Assembly: GCF_004358165.1 (NCBI RefSeq)
Contig: NZ_SMTG01000002.1
Coordinates: 992,001 to 1,056,000, forward strand
Direction of reading: 5' to 3'
From: Luteimonas terrae
GTDB lineage: Bacteria; Pseudomonadota; Gammaproteobacteria; Xanthomonadales; Xanthomonadaceae
DNA length: 64,000 bases
A program made the translations under genes and the position numbers. The notes below the pieces were generated by a model. That model ran no database searches. It saw nothing but the letters and a program-made list of their open reading frames with translations, and was not told the DNA's origin. Numbering within the stretch: position 1 is the first letter of the stretch; each line of letters begins with the position of its first letter. Below are positions 1-14,167 of this stretch, piece after piece.

Positions 1-1
1 C

Positions 2-340
2 ATCCGGATCGGCATCCAAGGCGCGCAGCTCGGCGCCCAGGCCGCCAAGGGCGCCATCGCCAGCGCGCTGAGCGGCAAGACCGACGAGTTCGAACAGCGC
101 ATGCAGGCCGAGGCCGCGAAGATCGAGGCCGATGCCGACCAGCTGTGCGACCACCTGCCGCCGCTACTCGCCTCGCAGAATGCGCTGGCGGCCGCGCTGC
201 CCGCCTTCCAGCCCTACGCGACGATGGACGCCGGCGACGTCACCGACTGCCGCAAGGACACCGTCGTCCATCGGGAAGACGCTGCCGGCGAAGCCGATGC
301 CGCCGCGGACGCGGATCCCGCGCCGCCGACAGCAGACTGA
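2..340 (+). CDS. C-terminal end of a DUF2884/YggN-like protein (partial)
   Basis: Reading frame 2 is open from the left edge of the window to the TGA at 338-340, so about 112 C-terminal residues are present and the start is missing. The visible part begins with an Ala/Gly/Gln-rich helix, continues with a Glu/Ala/Asp helix containing a cysteine (QLCDHLPPLLASQNAL), then LPAFQPYA, and ends in a disordered Ala/Asp/Pro tail of about 30 residues. The helix plus LPAF-PYA ending resembles the C-terminus of the DUF2884 (YggN) family of predicted periplasmic proteins, which has no established function. This is a match from memory, not a search. The downstream fumC is convergent, so the gene says nothing about its neighbour. 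Confidence 0.5.
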   Translation: MRIGIQGAQLGAQAAKGAIASALSGKTDEFEQRMQAEAAKIEADADQLCDHLPPLLASQNALAAALPAFQPYATMDAGDVTDCRKDTVVHREDAAGEADAAADADPAPPTAD

Positions 341-451
341 GGCCCCTGCGTGCCGGAGACCAGCCGGCACGCCTGGCGGGCGTCGCGTTGACGCCGCACT
401 CGTGGACCGGACGGCGGGCGCGTCGCGATGCCCGCCCTGCAGGTCAAGGTC

Positions 452-1867
<1,416 letters not shown>

Positions 1868-1929
1868 GTGACCGGCTCCGGAAAATCGGGGAAGACGCGG
1901 CCCGCGGACGCGGGGCGTCGATGACGTGA

Positions 1930-3465
<1,536 letters not shown>

Positions 3466-3541
3466 GGCACGCGCCAGGGCGCGACACGGCCTGAACGATC
3501 GCGCCCCCAGGATGGCGGCGTTCCCACGCCACGAGGCCGCC

Positions 3542-4066
3542 ATGCGTTCCGTTCTGCCAGTACTGTGCATCGCCCTCCTGTGCGCGTCCGGCTGCAGCCG
3601 GGACGAGTCCGCCACGCCGGCGCCGTCCGCGCCAGTTGTCCCCGACGCCGCTGCGCCAGTCCCCGCGACCTCCGGCACGCTGATCGATCCGGCCAGCGGT
3701 GCGCGCTGCGATGGGCAGGACGTGGCCATCACCCGCGACGGATTCGAGCTGGTGCTCGAGGGCACGTGCGGTGCCATCGTCATCACCGCGTCCAACGGCG
3801 CCGTCAATGTGGACCGCGCGACCTCGGTGCGCGTCGAGGGCAGCCAGGTCACGGTGCTCAACAGCCGGGTGGAGAGCGTCGACGTGCGCGGCACCGACAA
3901 CACGCTCAACCTCACCGACGTCGGCACGCTCGACGTATCCGGTGACCGCAACCTGGTGCTCGCGCGTGGCATCGAACGCGTGACGCTCCGCGGCGCGTCG
4001 AACACGGTCAATCCCGACAACGCGCCTGCGGTCGAGGATTCGGGCACCGGCAACCGGGTCCTGTGA
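3542..4066 (+). CDS. DUF3060-like lipoprotein
   Basis: 174 residues. The N-terminus MRSVLPVLCIALLCASGC is a type II signal peptide with lipobox ASGC, followed by an Ala/Pro/Ser-rich linker of about 35 residues. The remainder is a series of short beta-strand repeats of the form V-x-V-x-G-(S/T)-x-N-T/V (for example VDVRGTDNTLNLTDVGTLDV), typical of the DUF3060 beta-solenoid family; function unknown. The ATG at 3542 is preferred over one 30 nt upstream because it places the signal peptide at the start. Its last base pairs overlap the next gene (GTGA), so the two are translationally coupled. With Ser at +2, an outer-membrane location is expected by the +2 rule (inference). Confidence 0.75.
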   Translation: MRSVLPVLCIALLCASGCSRDESATPAPSAPVVPDAAAPVPATSGTLIDPASGARCDGQDVAITRDGFELVLEGTCGAIVITASNGAVNVDRATSVRVEGSQVTVLNSRVESVDVRGTDNTLNLTDVGTLDVSGDRNLVLARGIERVTLRGASNTVNPDNAPAVEDSGTGNRVL

Positions 4067-4488
4067 GCGGACAGGCCGTGCGCATCCTGCTCAACATCGA
4101 CGTCGACGATCCCGATCGCGCGGCGGCCTTTTATGCCGCCGCCTTCGGCCTGACGCCGGCGAGGCGCTTCGGCGACGCCGCCATCGAACTGCTGGGCGCC
4201 TCTGCGCCGCTGTACGTGCTGCGCAAGGCGACCGGCACCATCGGCGCGGGCAGCGCGCCTCGCGACTACACGCGACACTGGATGCCGCTGCATCTGGACG
4301 TGGTGGTGGACGATGTGGACGCGGCACTCGCCACGGCCCTGCATGCGGGCGCGGTGCAGGAGGGCGCGATCCGCGACGAGACCTACGGGCGGATCGTGCA
4401 TCTGGCCGACCCCTTCGGCCACGGCTGGTGTCTGCTCGAGTTCAGTGCACGTGGGTATGACGCGATTGCGACGGGGCAACAGGGCTGA
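4063..4488 (+). CDS. VOC superfamily (glyoxalase/bleomycin resistance fold) protein
   Basis: 141 residues. Starts with GTG overlapping the previous stop (GTGA). The N-terminal module ILLNIDVDDPDRAAAFYAAAFGL and the C-terminal module LHLDVVVDDVDAALATALHAGA followed by GRIVHLADPFGHGWCLLEF are the two beta-alpha-beta-beta-beta modules of a VOC protein. DPFGHGWCLLE is the usual metal-site strand. The fold covers glyoxalases, dioxygenases and resistance proteins, and nothing here identifies a substrate. Coupling to a DUF3060 lipoprotein gives no functional hint. Confidence 0.85.
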   Translation: MSGQAVRILLNIDVDDPDRAAAFYAAAFGLTPARRFGDAAIELLGASAPLYVLRKATGTIGAGSAPRDYTRHWMPLHLDVVVDDVDAALATALHAGAVQEGAIRDETYGRIVHLADPFGHGWCLLEFSARGYDAIATGQQG

Positions 4489-4508
4489 CGATATCTGCTC
4501 GTCGTCCC

Positions 4509-4776
4509 AGCGGCTTTCAACGGACGCATGTCCGGTCAAGCTGGAAGCGCTTTTCAGCACCCGAACGACTGGTCACCCATTTTCGCGACGGACTTGCGCG
4601 CGTTACAAGCCAGATCAAAATGGGCCCCAGCGTCCGCTGGGGCGACGGCAATGGTTCCGTCATCCCGGCGAACGCCGGGATCCAGTGGCTTCCATGCAGC
4701 CACGCCTATCCCAGCGAAAGACGCTGGATCCCGGCCTGACCGGACGTGCGTCCACTGAAGGCCGCCGAGATGACGG
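4509..4776. repeat. Cluster of REP-like palindromes between the VOC gene and roxA
   Basis: This fills most of the 339-bp gap 4489-4827. It holds a palindrome at 4513-4541 built around GGACGCATGTCC, a 20-bp hairpin at 4624-4643 (GCCCCAGC/GCTGGGGC), another at 4662-4681 (ATCCCGGCG/CGCCGGGAT), and a composite at 4726-4776. In the composite, the REP halves GGATCCCGGC and GCCG-GATGACGG are separated by a second copy of the GGACGTGCGTCC-type palindrome. The same pieces recur near 15.6, 18.0, 30.5 and 39.2 kb. These are probably dispersed non-coding repeats that can fold in DNA or mRNA. Confidence 0.7.
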
Positions 4777-4827
4777 ACTCTGATGCAGGCCGGCCGGACA
4801 GCACATTTTCCGCTACCCTCCCGCCCC

Positions 4828-6045
4828 ATGAGCAAAGCCCCCCTTCCCTTCGAAATCGACGCCCGCAAGGCCGGCGGTCCGCTCGGCATGCCGGCCGCGC
4901 AATTCCTGCGCGATTACTGGCAGAAGCGCCCGCTGCTGATCCGCAATGCGTTTGCGGACTTCGAGAGTCCGCTGCAGCCCGAGGACCTCGCGGGCCTGGC
5001 CTGCGAGGAGATCGCGCTGTCGCGACTGATCCGCCACGACCGCAGCCGTGACGGCTGGCAGGTCGAGACCGGCCCCTTCGACGAGGACCTGTTCCCGGGC
5101 CTCGGCGACCGCGACTGGACGCTGCTGGTGCAGGACGTCGACAAGTGGGATGCCGACGTCGCCGCGCTGCTGCCGCATTTTGACTTCCTGCCGCGCTGGC
5201 GCATCGACGACGTCATGGTCAGTTTCGCCGCGACCGGCGGCTCGGTCGGTGCGCACGTCGACCAGTACGACGTGTTCCTGCTGCAGGGCCAGGGGCATCG
5301 CCGCTGGCAGATCGACGCGTCCGATGCGATGGGCCTTGGCGTGCCGTCGCAGGACTTCCGCGACGATGTCGAGCTCAAGCTCCTGCGCACGTTCGACCCG
5401 ACCCACGAGTGGGTGCTCGGCCCCGGCGACATGCTCTATCTGCCGCCGATGGTCCCGCATCACGGCGTGGCCGAAGATCCCTGCCTGACGTTCTCGGTCG
5501 GCATGCGCGCGCCGTCGGTGGCCGAGCTGATGGGCGACTACATCGATACGCTGGCCGCCGAGGCCGACGAGTCGATCCGCTACCACGACGGCAATCTCGC
5601 GCCGCAGGACGATCCCAACGAGATCGATGCCGACGCGATGGCGCGCGTGGTCGAGGCGCTCAACGTGATGCGCATGAACGATCCCGACCGGCTCGGCGAC
5701 TGGTTCGGCAGCTTCATCACCGGCTACCGCAATGCGCAGCAGGTCGTCGCCGGCGGCGAGCCGCCGCCACGCATCGAGCTGGAATGGCTGCTGTCGCAGG
5801 ACCAGGCCGTGCTGCAGCGCAATCCCTTCACCCGCATGGCCTGGCGCCGCGCGCAGAACGGCGCGCGCCTGTTCGCGTCGGGGACCGCGTGGCCGCTGCC
5901 GCTGCGTGATGCCCGCACCCTGGCTGCCGAGCCGCGCCTCGACGGCCTTGCTTACGCGGCGCTGTCGGGCAGCGGACGCGACGCCGTCCTTGAACTGCTG
6001 GCGCAGGGCCACTACACGGTGCTCGACGCCGACGCGGACGCATGA
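4828..6045 (+). CDS. roxA: JmjC/cupin ribosomal oxygenase, RoxA (YcfD) type
   Basis: 405 residues. Members of this family are Fe(II)/2-oxoglutarate oxygenases; E. coli YcfD hydroxylates an arginine of ribosomal protein L16. The cupin core is visible: GAHVDQYDVFLLQ supplies the HxD pair (His143, Asp145), and MVPHHGVAEDP supplies the distal histidine (His211). The N-terminal part (QFLRDYWQKRPLLIRNAF) is the standard lead-in of the family. The C-terminal 150 residues are the helical dimerisation/winged-helix region. The ATG at 4828 was chosen over one 45 nt upstream because MSKAPLPFEID starts the conserved region. The stop overlaps the next start (ATGA). Confidence 0.88.
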   Translation: MSKAPLPFEIDARKAGGPLGMPAAQFLRDYWQKRPLLIRNAFADFESPLQPEDLAGLACEEIALSRLIRHDRSRDGWQVETGPFDEDLFPGLGDRDWTLLVQDVDKWDADVAALLPHFDFLPRWRIDDVMVSFAATGGSVGAHVDQYDVFLLQGQGHRRWQIDASDAMGLGVPSQDFRDDVELKLLRTFDPTHEWVLGPGDMLYLPPMVPHHGVAEDPCLTFSVGMRAPSVAELMGDYIDTLAAEADESIRYHDGNLAPQDDPNEIDADAMARVVEALNVMRMNDPDRLGDWFGSFITGYRNAQQVVAGGEPPPRIELEWLLSQDQAVLQRNPFTRMAWRRAQNGARLFASGTAWPLPLRDARTLAAEPRLDGLAYAALSGSGRDAVLELLAQGHYTVLDADADA

Positions 6046-6953
6046 GCGCCGGCGCGCCGTTCGTGGTCCGCATGGTCGTCGACGGCGCGGCCCGCGATGC
6101 CGCGCACGCGGTGCGCACGGCGGTGTTCGTCGACGAACAGGGCGTGTCGCCCGACATCGAACGCGATGCGCTCGACGTGCTGAGCCGCCACGTCCTCGCC
6201 ACCGGACCCGACGGCACGCCGATCGGCGCCGGCCGGATCGCGCCCGATGGCCGGATCGGACGCATGGCCGTGCTGGCCGACTGGCGCGGCCGCGGTGTCG
6301 GCGAGGCGATGCTGCAGACCCTGCTCGACGACGCGCGCGAACGCGGCCTGCGCAGCACCTGGTTGCACGCGCAGTTGCCGGCGATGGGGCTCTACGCCCG
6401 CGCGGGCTTCGTGGCCGAGGGGCCGCAGTTCGACGAGGCCGGCATTGCGCATCGCACGATGCGCCGCCACGCCGGCGCCGCCTTCGCGGTCGAGGATGCC
6501 GACACCGCGGTCGATGCCACCGTGACCATCATCGCCTCGGCACGTCGCACGATCGCCCTTCGCAGCCGCGACCTCGATCCGGGCCTGTACGACCATCCCG
6601 ACGTGCTGGCCGCACTGCGCCGCTTCGTCACCGGCACCCGCGGCGCCAGCGTGCAGATGCTGCTGCACGACCCGGCCACGGTGCAGCGCCGCGGATCGCC
6701 GCTGCTGGCGCTCGCGCAGCGTCTGCCCAGCGCACTCGCGTTCCGCGCCGTCGAAGACCCGGTGGATCGCGAGTTCGCCGGCGCGTTCCTGGTCAACGAT
6801 GCGGGTGGGTTCCACGTGCGCACACTCGGCACGCGGATGGACGGCGACGCCGCCACCGACCTGCCCGGACGCGCGCGTCAGCTGCAGCAGCAGTTCGCGC
6901 CGGTATGGGAACGTTCACGTGTCTGCAGCGAGTTCCGCGCACTCGGCATCTGA
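6042..6953 (+). CDS. GNAT acetyltransferase with C-terminal DUF7931-like domain
   Basis: 303 residues. Residues 1-150 are a GNAT domain: RTAVFVDEQGVSPDIERDALD, then the acetyl-CoA binding loop RMAVLADWRGRGVGEAML (R-G-R-G-V-G). Residues about 160-303 (TIIASARRTIALRSRDLDPGLYD onward) form a second domain that looks like the DUF7931 family, related to phospholipase-D-like folds. No HKD catalytic motif is visible. The domain pairing is known from gamma-proteobacteria but the substrate is unknown. The gene overlaps roxA by 4 nt, so the two are co-translated and might act on related targets (inference). Confidence 0.8.
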   Translation: MSAGAPFVVRMVVDGAARDAAHAVRTAVFVDEQGVSPDIERDALDVLSRHVLATGPDGTPIGAGRIAPDGRIGRMAVLADWRGRGVGEAMLQTLLDDARERGLRSTWLHAQLPAMGLYARAGFVAEGPQFDEAGIAHRTMRRHAGAAFAVEDADTAVDATVTIIASARRTIALRSRDLDPGLYDHPDVLAALRRFVTGTRGASVQMLLHDPATVQRRGSPLLALAQRLPSALAFRAVEDPVDREFAGAFLVNDAGGFHVRTLGTRMDGDAATDLPGRARQLQQQFAPVWERSRVCSEFRALGI

Positions 6954-6995
6954 GGCGCGCGACCGCGTCCGACTCACGCCCTGCACGCATCGCGG

Positions 6996-7059
6996 GATGC
7001 ACCATTCCCGCGCATCGCCCTTGGTCATGGTGCATCGCGGCGAACGAGGCGCGTATACT
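6996..7059 (+). promoter_or_regulatory. sucA promoter region with 10-bp inverted repeat
   Basis: A perfect -10 box TATACT is at 7054-7059. Just upstream, GATGCACCAT (6996-7005) is repeated as ATGGTGCATC (7027-7036) with 21 bp between the arms. The right arm ends exactly 17 bp before the -10 and so covers the -35 position, where only a poor hexamer (TGCATC) is seen. This geometry fits a regulator binding site controlling sucA, as activator site or operator. The regulator is not identified. Confidence 0.5.
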
Positions 7060-7154
7060 GCCCGACGTCGTTTTCGCGCCCGATCCGGCCCGTTTTTCGT
7101 GACGAGCTCCGGGTCCGGCCCAGCCCCTTCCCCAAAGAGTCCGAATCACCCGAC

Positions 7155-9998
7155 GTGGACAGTCTCCTGAAGCAGTTTGCGCAGTCCTCCCAGTTCGGCG
7201 CCAATGCCGCCTTTATCGAAGACCTGTACGAGCAGTATCTCGTCGATCCCGACAGCGTCGGGACGGACTGGAAACGGTGGTTCGATACCTTCAAGGGCCG
7301 CGAGGCCGGTGACGTGCCGCACTCTGCGGTGCTGTCGGCCGTGGCCGAAGCCGGACGCCAGGCTGCACGCGGCGTGGTCCAGGCCGGTGGTACTGGCGCT
7401 GCAGGCGACGAGCGCGAGCGCCACGTCGGCCGCCTGATCACCGCCTACCGCTCGCGTGGCCATCTCGGGGCGAAGCTCGATCCGCTGGATCTGTCGCCGC
7501 CGATGAACCCGCCGGATCTGGGCCTGCCCTTCCACCAGCTCACCGATGCCGACCTCGACGACGAGTTCAGCACCGGCGGCGTCGGCGGCCAGCCGCGCAT
7601 GAAGCTGCGTGACCTGCTCGCGCTGCTCAAGACAACCTACTCCAGCCAGATCGGCGCGGAGTTCATGCACATCCCGGACTTCGAACAGCGCAGCTGGCTC
7701 TACCAGCGCCTGGAGAATGCCGGCGGCCGGTTCGCGCGCAGCGAGTCGGAGAAGAAGCGCATCCTCGAGCGGCTGACCGCGGCCGAAGGTCTCGAGCGCT
7801 ACCTGCACACCAAGTACGTCGGCCAGAAGCGCTTCTCGCTCGAAGGCGGCGATGCCCTGATTCCGCTGCTCGACAGCGTGATCCAGCGCGCCGGCAAGGA
7901 AGGCGTCAAGGACATCGTGATCGGCATGGCCCACCGCGGCCGCCTCAACGTGCTCGTCAACACGCTCGGCAAGAATCCGCGCAAGCTCTTCGACGAGTTC
8001 GAAGGCAAGTTCGACCACCACGACGACGATCGCGCCCACACCGGCGACGTGAAGTACCACATGGGCTTCTCGGCCGATCTCGCGACCCCGGGCGGCTCGG
8101 TGCATCTGGCGCTGGCGTTCAACCCGTCGCACCTGGAAATCGTCAACCCGGTGGTCGCCGGCAGCGTGCGTTCGCGCCAGCACCGCCGTCGCGACGCCGA
8201 GCGCAAGCTGGTGCTGCCGGTGCTGCTGCACGGCGACGCGGCCTTCGCCGGTCAGGGCGTCAACATGGAGCTGTTCCAGATGTCGCAGGCCCGCGGTTTC
8301 GCGGTCGGCGGCACGGTGCACGTGGTCATCAACAACCAGGTCGGCTTCACCACCAGCAACCTGGAAGACTCGCGCTCCACGCTCTACTGCACCGACGTGG
8401 CCAAGATGGTCGGCGCGCCGATCCTGCACGTGAACGCCGACGACCCGGAAGCGGTCGTGTTCTGCGCGGAGCTCGCCTACGACTTCCGCCAGCAGTTCGG
8501 CAAGGACGTCGTCATCGACCTGGTCTGCTACCGCCGCCACGGCCACAACGAGGCCGACGAACCGGCGGCGACGCAGCCGCTGATGTACCAGGTGATTCGC
8601 AAGCACAAGACCCCGCGCGAGCTGTACACCGCGCAGCTGGTGTCGGAAGGCGTGCTCACCGAGGACGCCGCCAAGGCCATCGTCGACGGCTACCGCGACA
8701 AGCTCGACGCGGGCGAGGTCACGGTAGAACTGGCCGACGCCAAGCCGGCCGACTACGAACTGACGATCGACTGGGACCCGTATCTCAAGGGCCGCCTGAG
8801 CGACACGCTCGACACCACGGTGTCGGTCGACAAGCTGAAAGCGCTGGCCACGCAGATCACCACCCTGCCCGAGTCGCTGGCACTGCAGGCCCGCGTGGCC
8901 AAGATCTACGACGACCGTCGCAAGATGGCCACCGGCGAGCAGCCGGGCGACTGGGGCTTCGCCGAGAACCTCGCCTACGCCACGCTGCTCGACGCGGGCA
9001 ACCGCCTGCGCCTGGTCGGCCAGGATTCGGGCCGCGGCACCTTCTTCCACCGCCACGCGGTGCTGCACGACCAGAAGAGCGGCGGCACCTACATGCCGCT
9101 GCGCGAGCTGGTGCAGAACCCGGAAGACGCGACGATCATCGACTCGCTGCTCAGCGAAGAAGCGGTCATGGCGTTCGAGTACGGCTACGCGTCGTCGGAG
9201 CCGGGCACGCTGTGCATCTGGGAAGGCCAGTTCGGCGACTTCGCCAACGGCGCCCAGGTGGTCATCGACCAGTTCCTGTCGTCGGGCGAAGCCAAGTGGG
9301 AGCGCCTCTGCGGTCTGGCGCTGTTCCTGCCGCACGGCTACGAAGGCCAGGGTCCCGAGCACAGCTCGGCGCGTCTGGAGCGCTTCCTGCAGCTGTGCGC
9401 GCTCGACAACATGATGGTCTGCGTGCCCACGACCCCGGCGCAGGCCTTCCACATGATCCGCCGCCAGCTGTGCATGACCACGCGCAAGCCGCTGGTCGTC
9501 ATGACACCGAAGTCGCTGCTGCGCCACAAGCTGGCCGTCTCGACGCTCGAGGAACTGGCCAACGGCGAGTTCCAGCATCTGATTCCGGACCACGACGCCG
9601 ATCCGAAGAAGGTCACGCGCGTCGTCGCCTGTTCGGGCAAGGTCTACTACGACCTGCTGGAAGAGGCGCGCAAGCAGGGTCTCGACAACGTCGCGCTGGT
9701 CCGCGTGGAACAGCTCTATCCGTTCCCGCGCGAACTGCTGACCGCCGAGCTCAAGCGCTTCCCCAAGGCCACCGAAGTCGTGTGGTGCCAGGAAGAGCCG
9801 CAGAACCAGGGCGCGTGGTACCAGATCAAGCATCACCTCGAATACTGCTCGGGTGCGAAGCAGTCGGTGCACTACGCCGGCCGTTCGCGCTCGCCCTCGC
9901 CCGCCGTCGGTCATTTCAACGACCACGTCGCCGAGCAGACGCAGCTGATCGCCGATGCCCTGGTCAACGATCTTGCCGGCAAGGTGATCGCCGAGTAA
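7155..9998 (+). CDS. sucA: 2-oxoglutarate dehydrogenase E1 component
   Basis: 947 residues, slightly longer than the 933 of E. coli. E1 decarboxylates 2-oxoglutarate with thiamine diphosphate and reductively succinylates the lipoyl group of SucB. Conserved blocks seen: GMAHRGRLNVL, AFNPSHLEIVNPVV, HGDAAFAGQGVNMELFQMS, GFTTSNLEDSRS, and HGHNEADEPAATQPLMYQ. The C-terminal transketolase-like part carries PHGYEGQGPEHSSARLERFL. GTG at 7155 is used because the first residues (DSLLKQFAQSSQF) match the family N-terminus; a recognisable ribosome site is not evident. First gene of sucA-sucB-lpdA, with a 57-bp gap to sucB. Confidence 0.97.
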   Translation: MDSLLKQFAQSSQFGANAAFIEDLYEQYLVDPDSVGTDWKRWFDTFKGREAGDVPHSAVLSAVAEAGRQAARGVVQAGGTGAAGDERERHVGRLITAYRSRGHLGAKLDPLDLSPPMNPPDLGLPFHQLTDADLDDEFSTGGVGGQPRMKLRDLLALLKTTYSSQIGAEFMHIPDFEQRSWLYQRLENAGGRFARSESEKKRILERLTAAEGLERYLHTKYVGQKRFSLEGGDALIPLLDSVIQRAGKEGVKDIVIGMAHRGRLNVLVNTLGKNPRKLFDEFEGKFDHHDDDRAHTGDVKYHMGFSADLATPGGSVHLALAFNPSHLEIVNPVVAGSVRSRQHRRRDAERKLVLPVLLHGDAAFAGQGVNMELFQMSQARGFAVGGTVHVVINNQVGFTTSNLEDSRSTLYCTDVAKMVGAPILHVNADDPEAVVFCAELAYDFRQQFGKDVVIDLVCYRRHGHNEADEPAATQPLMYQVIRKHKTPRELYTAQLVSEGVLTEDAAKAIVDGYRDKLDAGEVTVELADAKPADYELTIDWDPYLKGRLSDTLDTTVSVDKLKALATQITTLPESLALQARVAKIYDDRRKMATGEQPGDWGFAENLAYATLLDAGNRLRLVGQDSGRGTFFHRHAVLHDQKSGGTYMPLRELVQNPEDATIIDSLLSEEAVMAFEYGYASSEPGTLCIWEGQFGDFANGAQVVIDQFLSSGEAKWERLCGLALFLPHGYEGQGPEHSSARLERFLQLCALDNMMVCVPTTPAQAFHMIRRQLCMTTRKPLVVMTPKSLLRHKLAVSTLEELANGEFQHLIPDHDADPKKVTRVVACSGKVYYDLLEEARKQGLDNVALVRVEQLYPFPRELLTAELKRFPKATEVVWCQEEPQNQGAWYQIKHHLEYCSGAKQSVHYAGRSRSPSPAVGHFNDHVAEQTQLIADALVNDLAGKVIAE

Positions 9999-10055
9999 TC
10001 CGGCGCGCATCCCGCTCACCCATTCCCCACATTCAACGCTTTTCCAGGAAGCCAC

Positions 10056-12846
<2,791 letters not shown>

Positions 12847-12854
12847 CGTTGGCT

Positions 12855-12977
12855 GTGATTGGTGATTTGTGATGGGTGATTCGTAAGAGCGCCGTCCTGC
12901 ACCTCTCGCACACATCGGACGCCGGGCCATGCCCGGCGTCTGCTTTTTCGAACCACCAATCACCAATCACTAATCAC
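12855..12977. repeat. 29-bp inverted repeat of GTGATT units around the lpdA terminator
   Basis: The left arm 12855-12883 and right arm 12949-12977 are reverse complements at 25 of 29 positions. Both arms consist of repeated GTGATTG/GTGATTT-type heptamers. The loop contains the lpdA terminator. The right arm ends 8 nt before the LOG-gene ATG, so its RNA copy could fold over that gene's translation start. Confidence 0.7.
12918..12948 (+). terminator. Rho-independent terminator of sucA-sucB-lpdA
   Basis: GACGCCGGGC pairs with GCCCGGCGTC across a 3-nt CAT loop (12918-12940) and is followed by TGCTTTTT. This is a textbook terminator 72 nt after the lpdA stop. Confidence 0.85.
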
Positions 12978-12985
12978 GGCTTCTC

Positions 12986-13579
12986 ATGAAAAGCATCTGC
13001 GTCTACTGCGGCTCCAATGCCGGCAGCAAGCCCGTCTACGCCGATCGCGCGACCGCGCTGGGCGACCGTCTCGCGAAGGACGGCCTGCGTCTGGTCTACG
13101 GCGGCGGCAACGTCGGCCTGATGGGCACCGTCGCCAATGCCGTGCTCGATGCCGGCGGCCAAGTCACCGGCGTGATCCCGCAGCAGCTCGCCGACTGGGA
13201 AGTCGCGCACCGCGGCCTGACCGAACTGGAGATCGTCGATTCGATGCACGCGCGCAAGATGCGCATGTTCGAACTGTCCGACGGCTTCGTCGCCCTGCCC
13301 GGCGGCTTCGGCACGATGGAGGAGATCTTCGAGATGCTGACCTGGCGCCAGCTCGGCATCGGCAACAAGCCCTGCGCGTTTCTCGACATCGACGGGTTCT
13401 ACGCCCCGCTGATCGGCATGATCGACCGCATGGTCGAAGAGCGCTTCCTGCACCCCGACCAGCGCGCCGACCTGTGGTACGGCAGTGATATCGACGAGAT
13501 GCTGGCGTGGATGCGGGCGTACGAGCCGGCGCAAGCGAGTAAGTGGATCGATGAGAAGCGGCGGAGTGTGATGAAGTGA
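12986..13579 (+). CDS. LOG family protein (cytokinin riboside 5'-monophosphate phosphoribohydrolase-like)
   Basis: 197 residues. The family signature PGGFGTMEE (residues 105-113) and the preceding catalytic HARKM (88-92) identify a Lonely-Guy/TIGR00730 protein with a Rossmann-like fold (VYGGGNVGLMG at 38-48). Characterised members hydrolyse nucleoside 5'-monophosphates to free base and ribose phosphate. In bacteria without plant hosts the in vivo substrate is usually unknown. The gene follows the lpdA terminator and lies directly behind an inverted repeat. Confidence 0.88.
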   Translation: MKSICVYCGSNAGSKPVYADRATALGDRLAKDGLRLVYGGGNVGLMGTVANAVLDAGGQVTGVIPQQLADWEVAHRGLTELEIVDSMHARKMRMFELSDGFVALPGGFGTMEEIFEMLTWRQLGIGNKPCAFLDIDGFYAPLIGMIDRMVEERFLHPDQRADLWYGSDIDEMLAWMRAYEPAQASKWIDEKRRSVMK

Positions 13580-13671
13580 GGTAATGGTGGTGGTGGCGTG
13601 AAGCTCGTACGTTTGTGAAGTGGCTTGCGCTCTTCCCGCGTTGCTACGTCGCTTGGATCGGATTCCTTGCG

Positions 13672-13764
13672 AAAATGGATCCCAGCTTTCGCTGGGATGA
13701 CGGTGCCAGGTGTCGAGGCTTTCCTCCGCCCCGTCACCCCAGCGAAAGCTGGGGCCCATTTTGA
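13672..13764. repeat. Pair of inverted REP-like palindromes
   Basis: AAAATGGATCCCAGC-TTTC-GCTGGGATGACGG (13672-13702) is followed about 30 bp later by the same element in inverse orientation (13731-13764, ending in GGGGCCCATTTT). This is a BIME-like arrangement in the 275-bp gap between the LOG gene and the GIY-YIG gene. It gives the plain form of the element, without the extra palindrome seen at 4.7, 18.0 and 30.5 kb. Confidence 0.7.
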
Positions 13765-13854
13765 TCTTCGCGTGACCTTCTGCGGCGAAGTTCGCTGACA
13801 GCGCCCCTGCTCCGCCACCGGCACGATTGCCGCGTCGGAACACCGGGCGCCGAA

Positions 13855-14148
13855 ATGCGCGACCGCCTCCCCTGCACCTACATTCTCGCCAGCGCCCCGC
13901 GCGGCACGCTCTACATCGGGGTGACCTCCGATCTCGTGCAGCGAATATGGCAGCACCGCAACCATCTCGCACCCGGCTTTACATCGCAGCACCGCATCCA
14001 CCACCTCGTCTGGTTCGAAACCCACGATACGATGGAGGCCGCGATCACCCGCGAGAAGCGTCTGAAGGCCTGGCAGCGCCTTTGGAAGATCCAGCTCGTG
14101 GAATCCACCAACCCCCACTGGCACGACCTGTATCCTGACCTCGTCTGA
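13855..14148 (+). CDS. Small GIY-YIG domain protein (YhbQ-like)
   Basis: 97 residues, a lone GIY-YIG domain. TYILASAPRGTLYIGVTSDLVQRIWQHR carries the GIY/YIG pair (here TYI...LYIGV) and the catalytic arginine of helix 1; TREKRLKAWQRLWKIQLVE closes the domain. Such stand-alone domains are common in bacteria; some are nucleases on structured or damaged DNA, most are untested. It is not next to an intron or other mobile element, so a homing role is unlikely. No good ribosome site is seen. Confidence 0.85.
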   Translation: MRDRLPCTYILASAPRGTLYIGVTSDLVQRIWQHRNHLAPGFTSQHRIHHLVWFETHDTMEAAITREKRLKAWQRLWKIQLVESTNPHWHDLYPDLV

Positions 14149-14167
14149 TACCACCGAGGTTCCACGG

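Noticed and set aside
13855-14148. Homing endonuclease because of the GIY-YIG domain
   Set aside because: A single 97-residue domain with no intron, intein or mobile DNA around it; typical of housekeeping YhbQ-like proteins.
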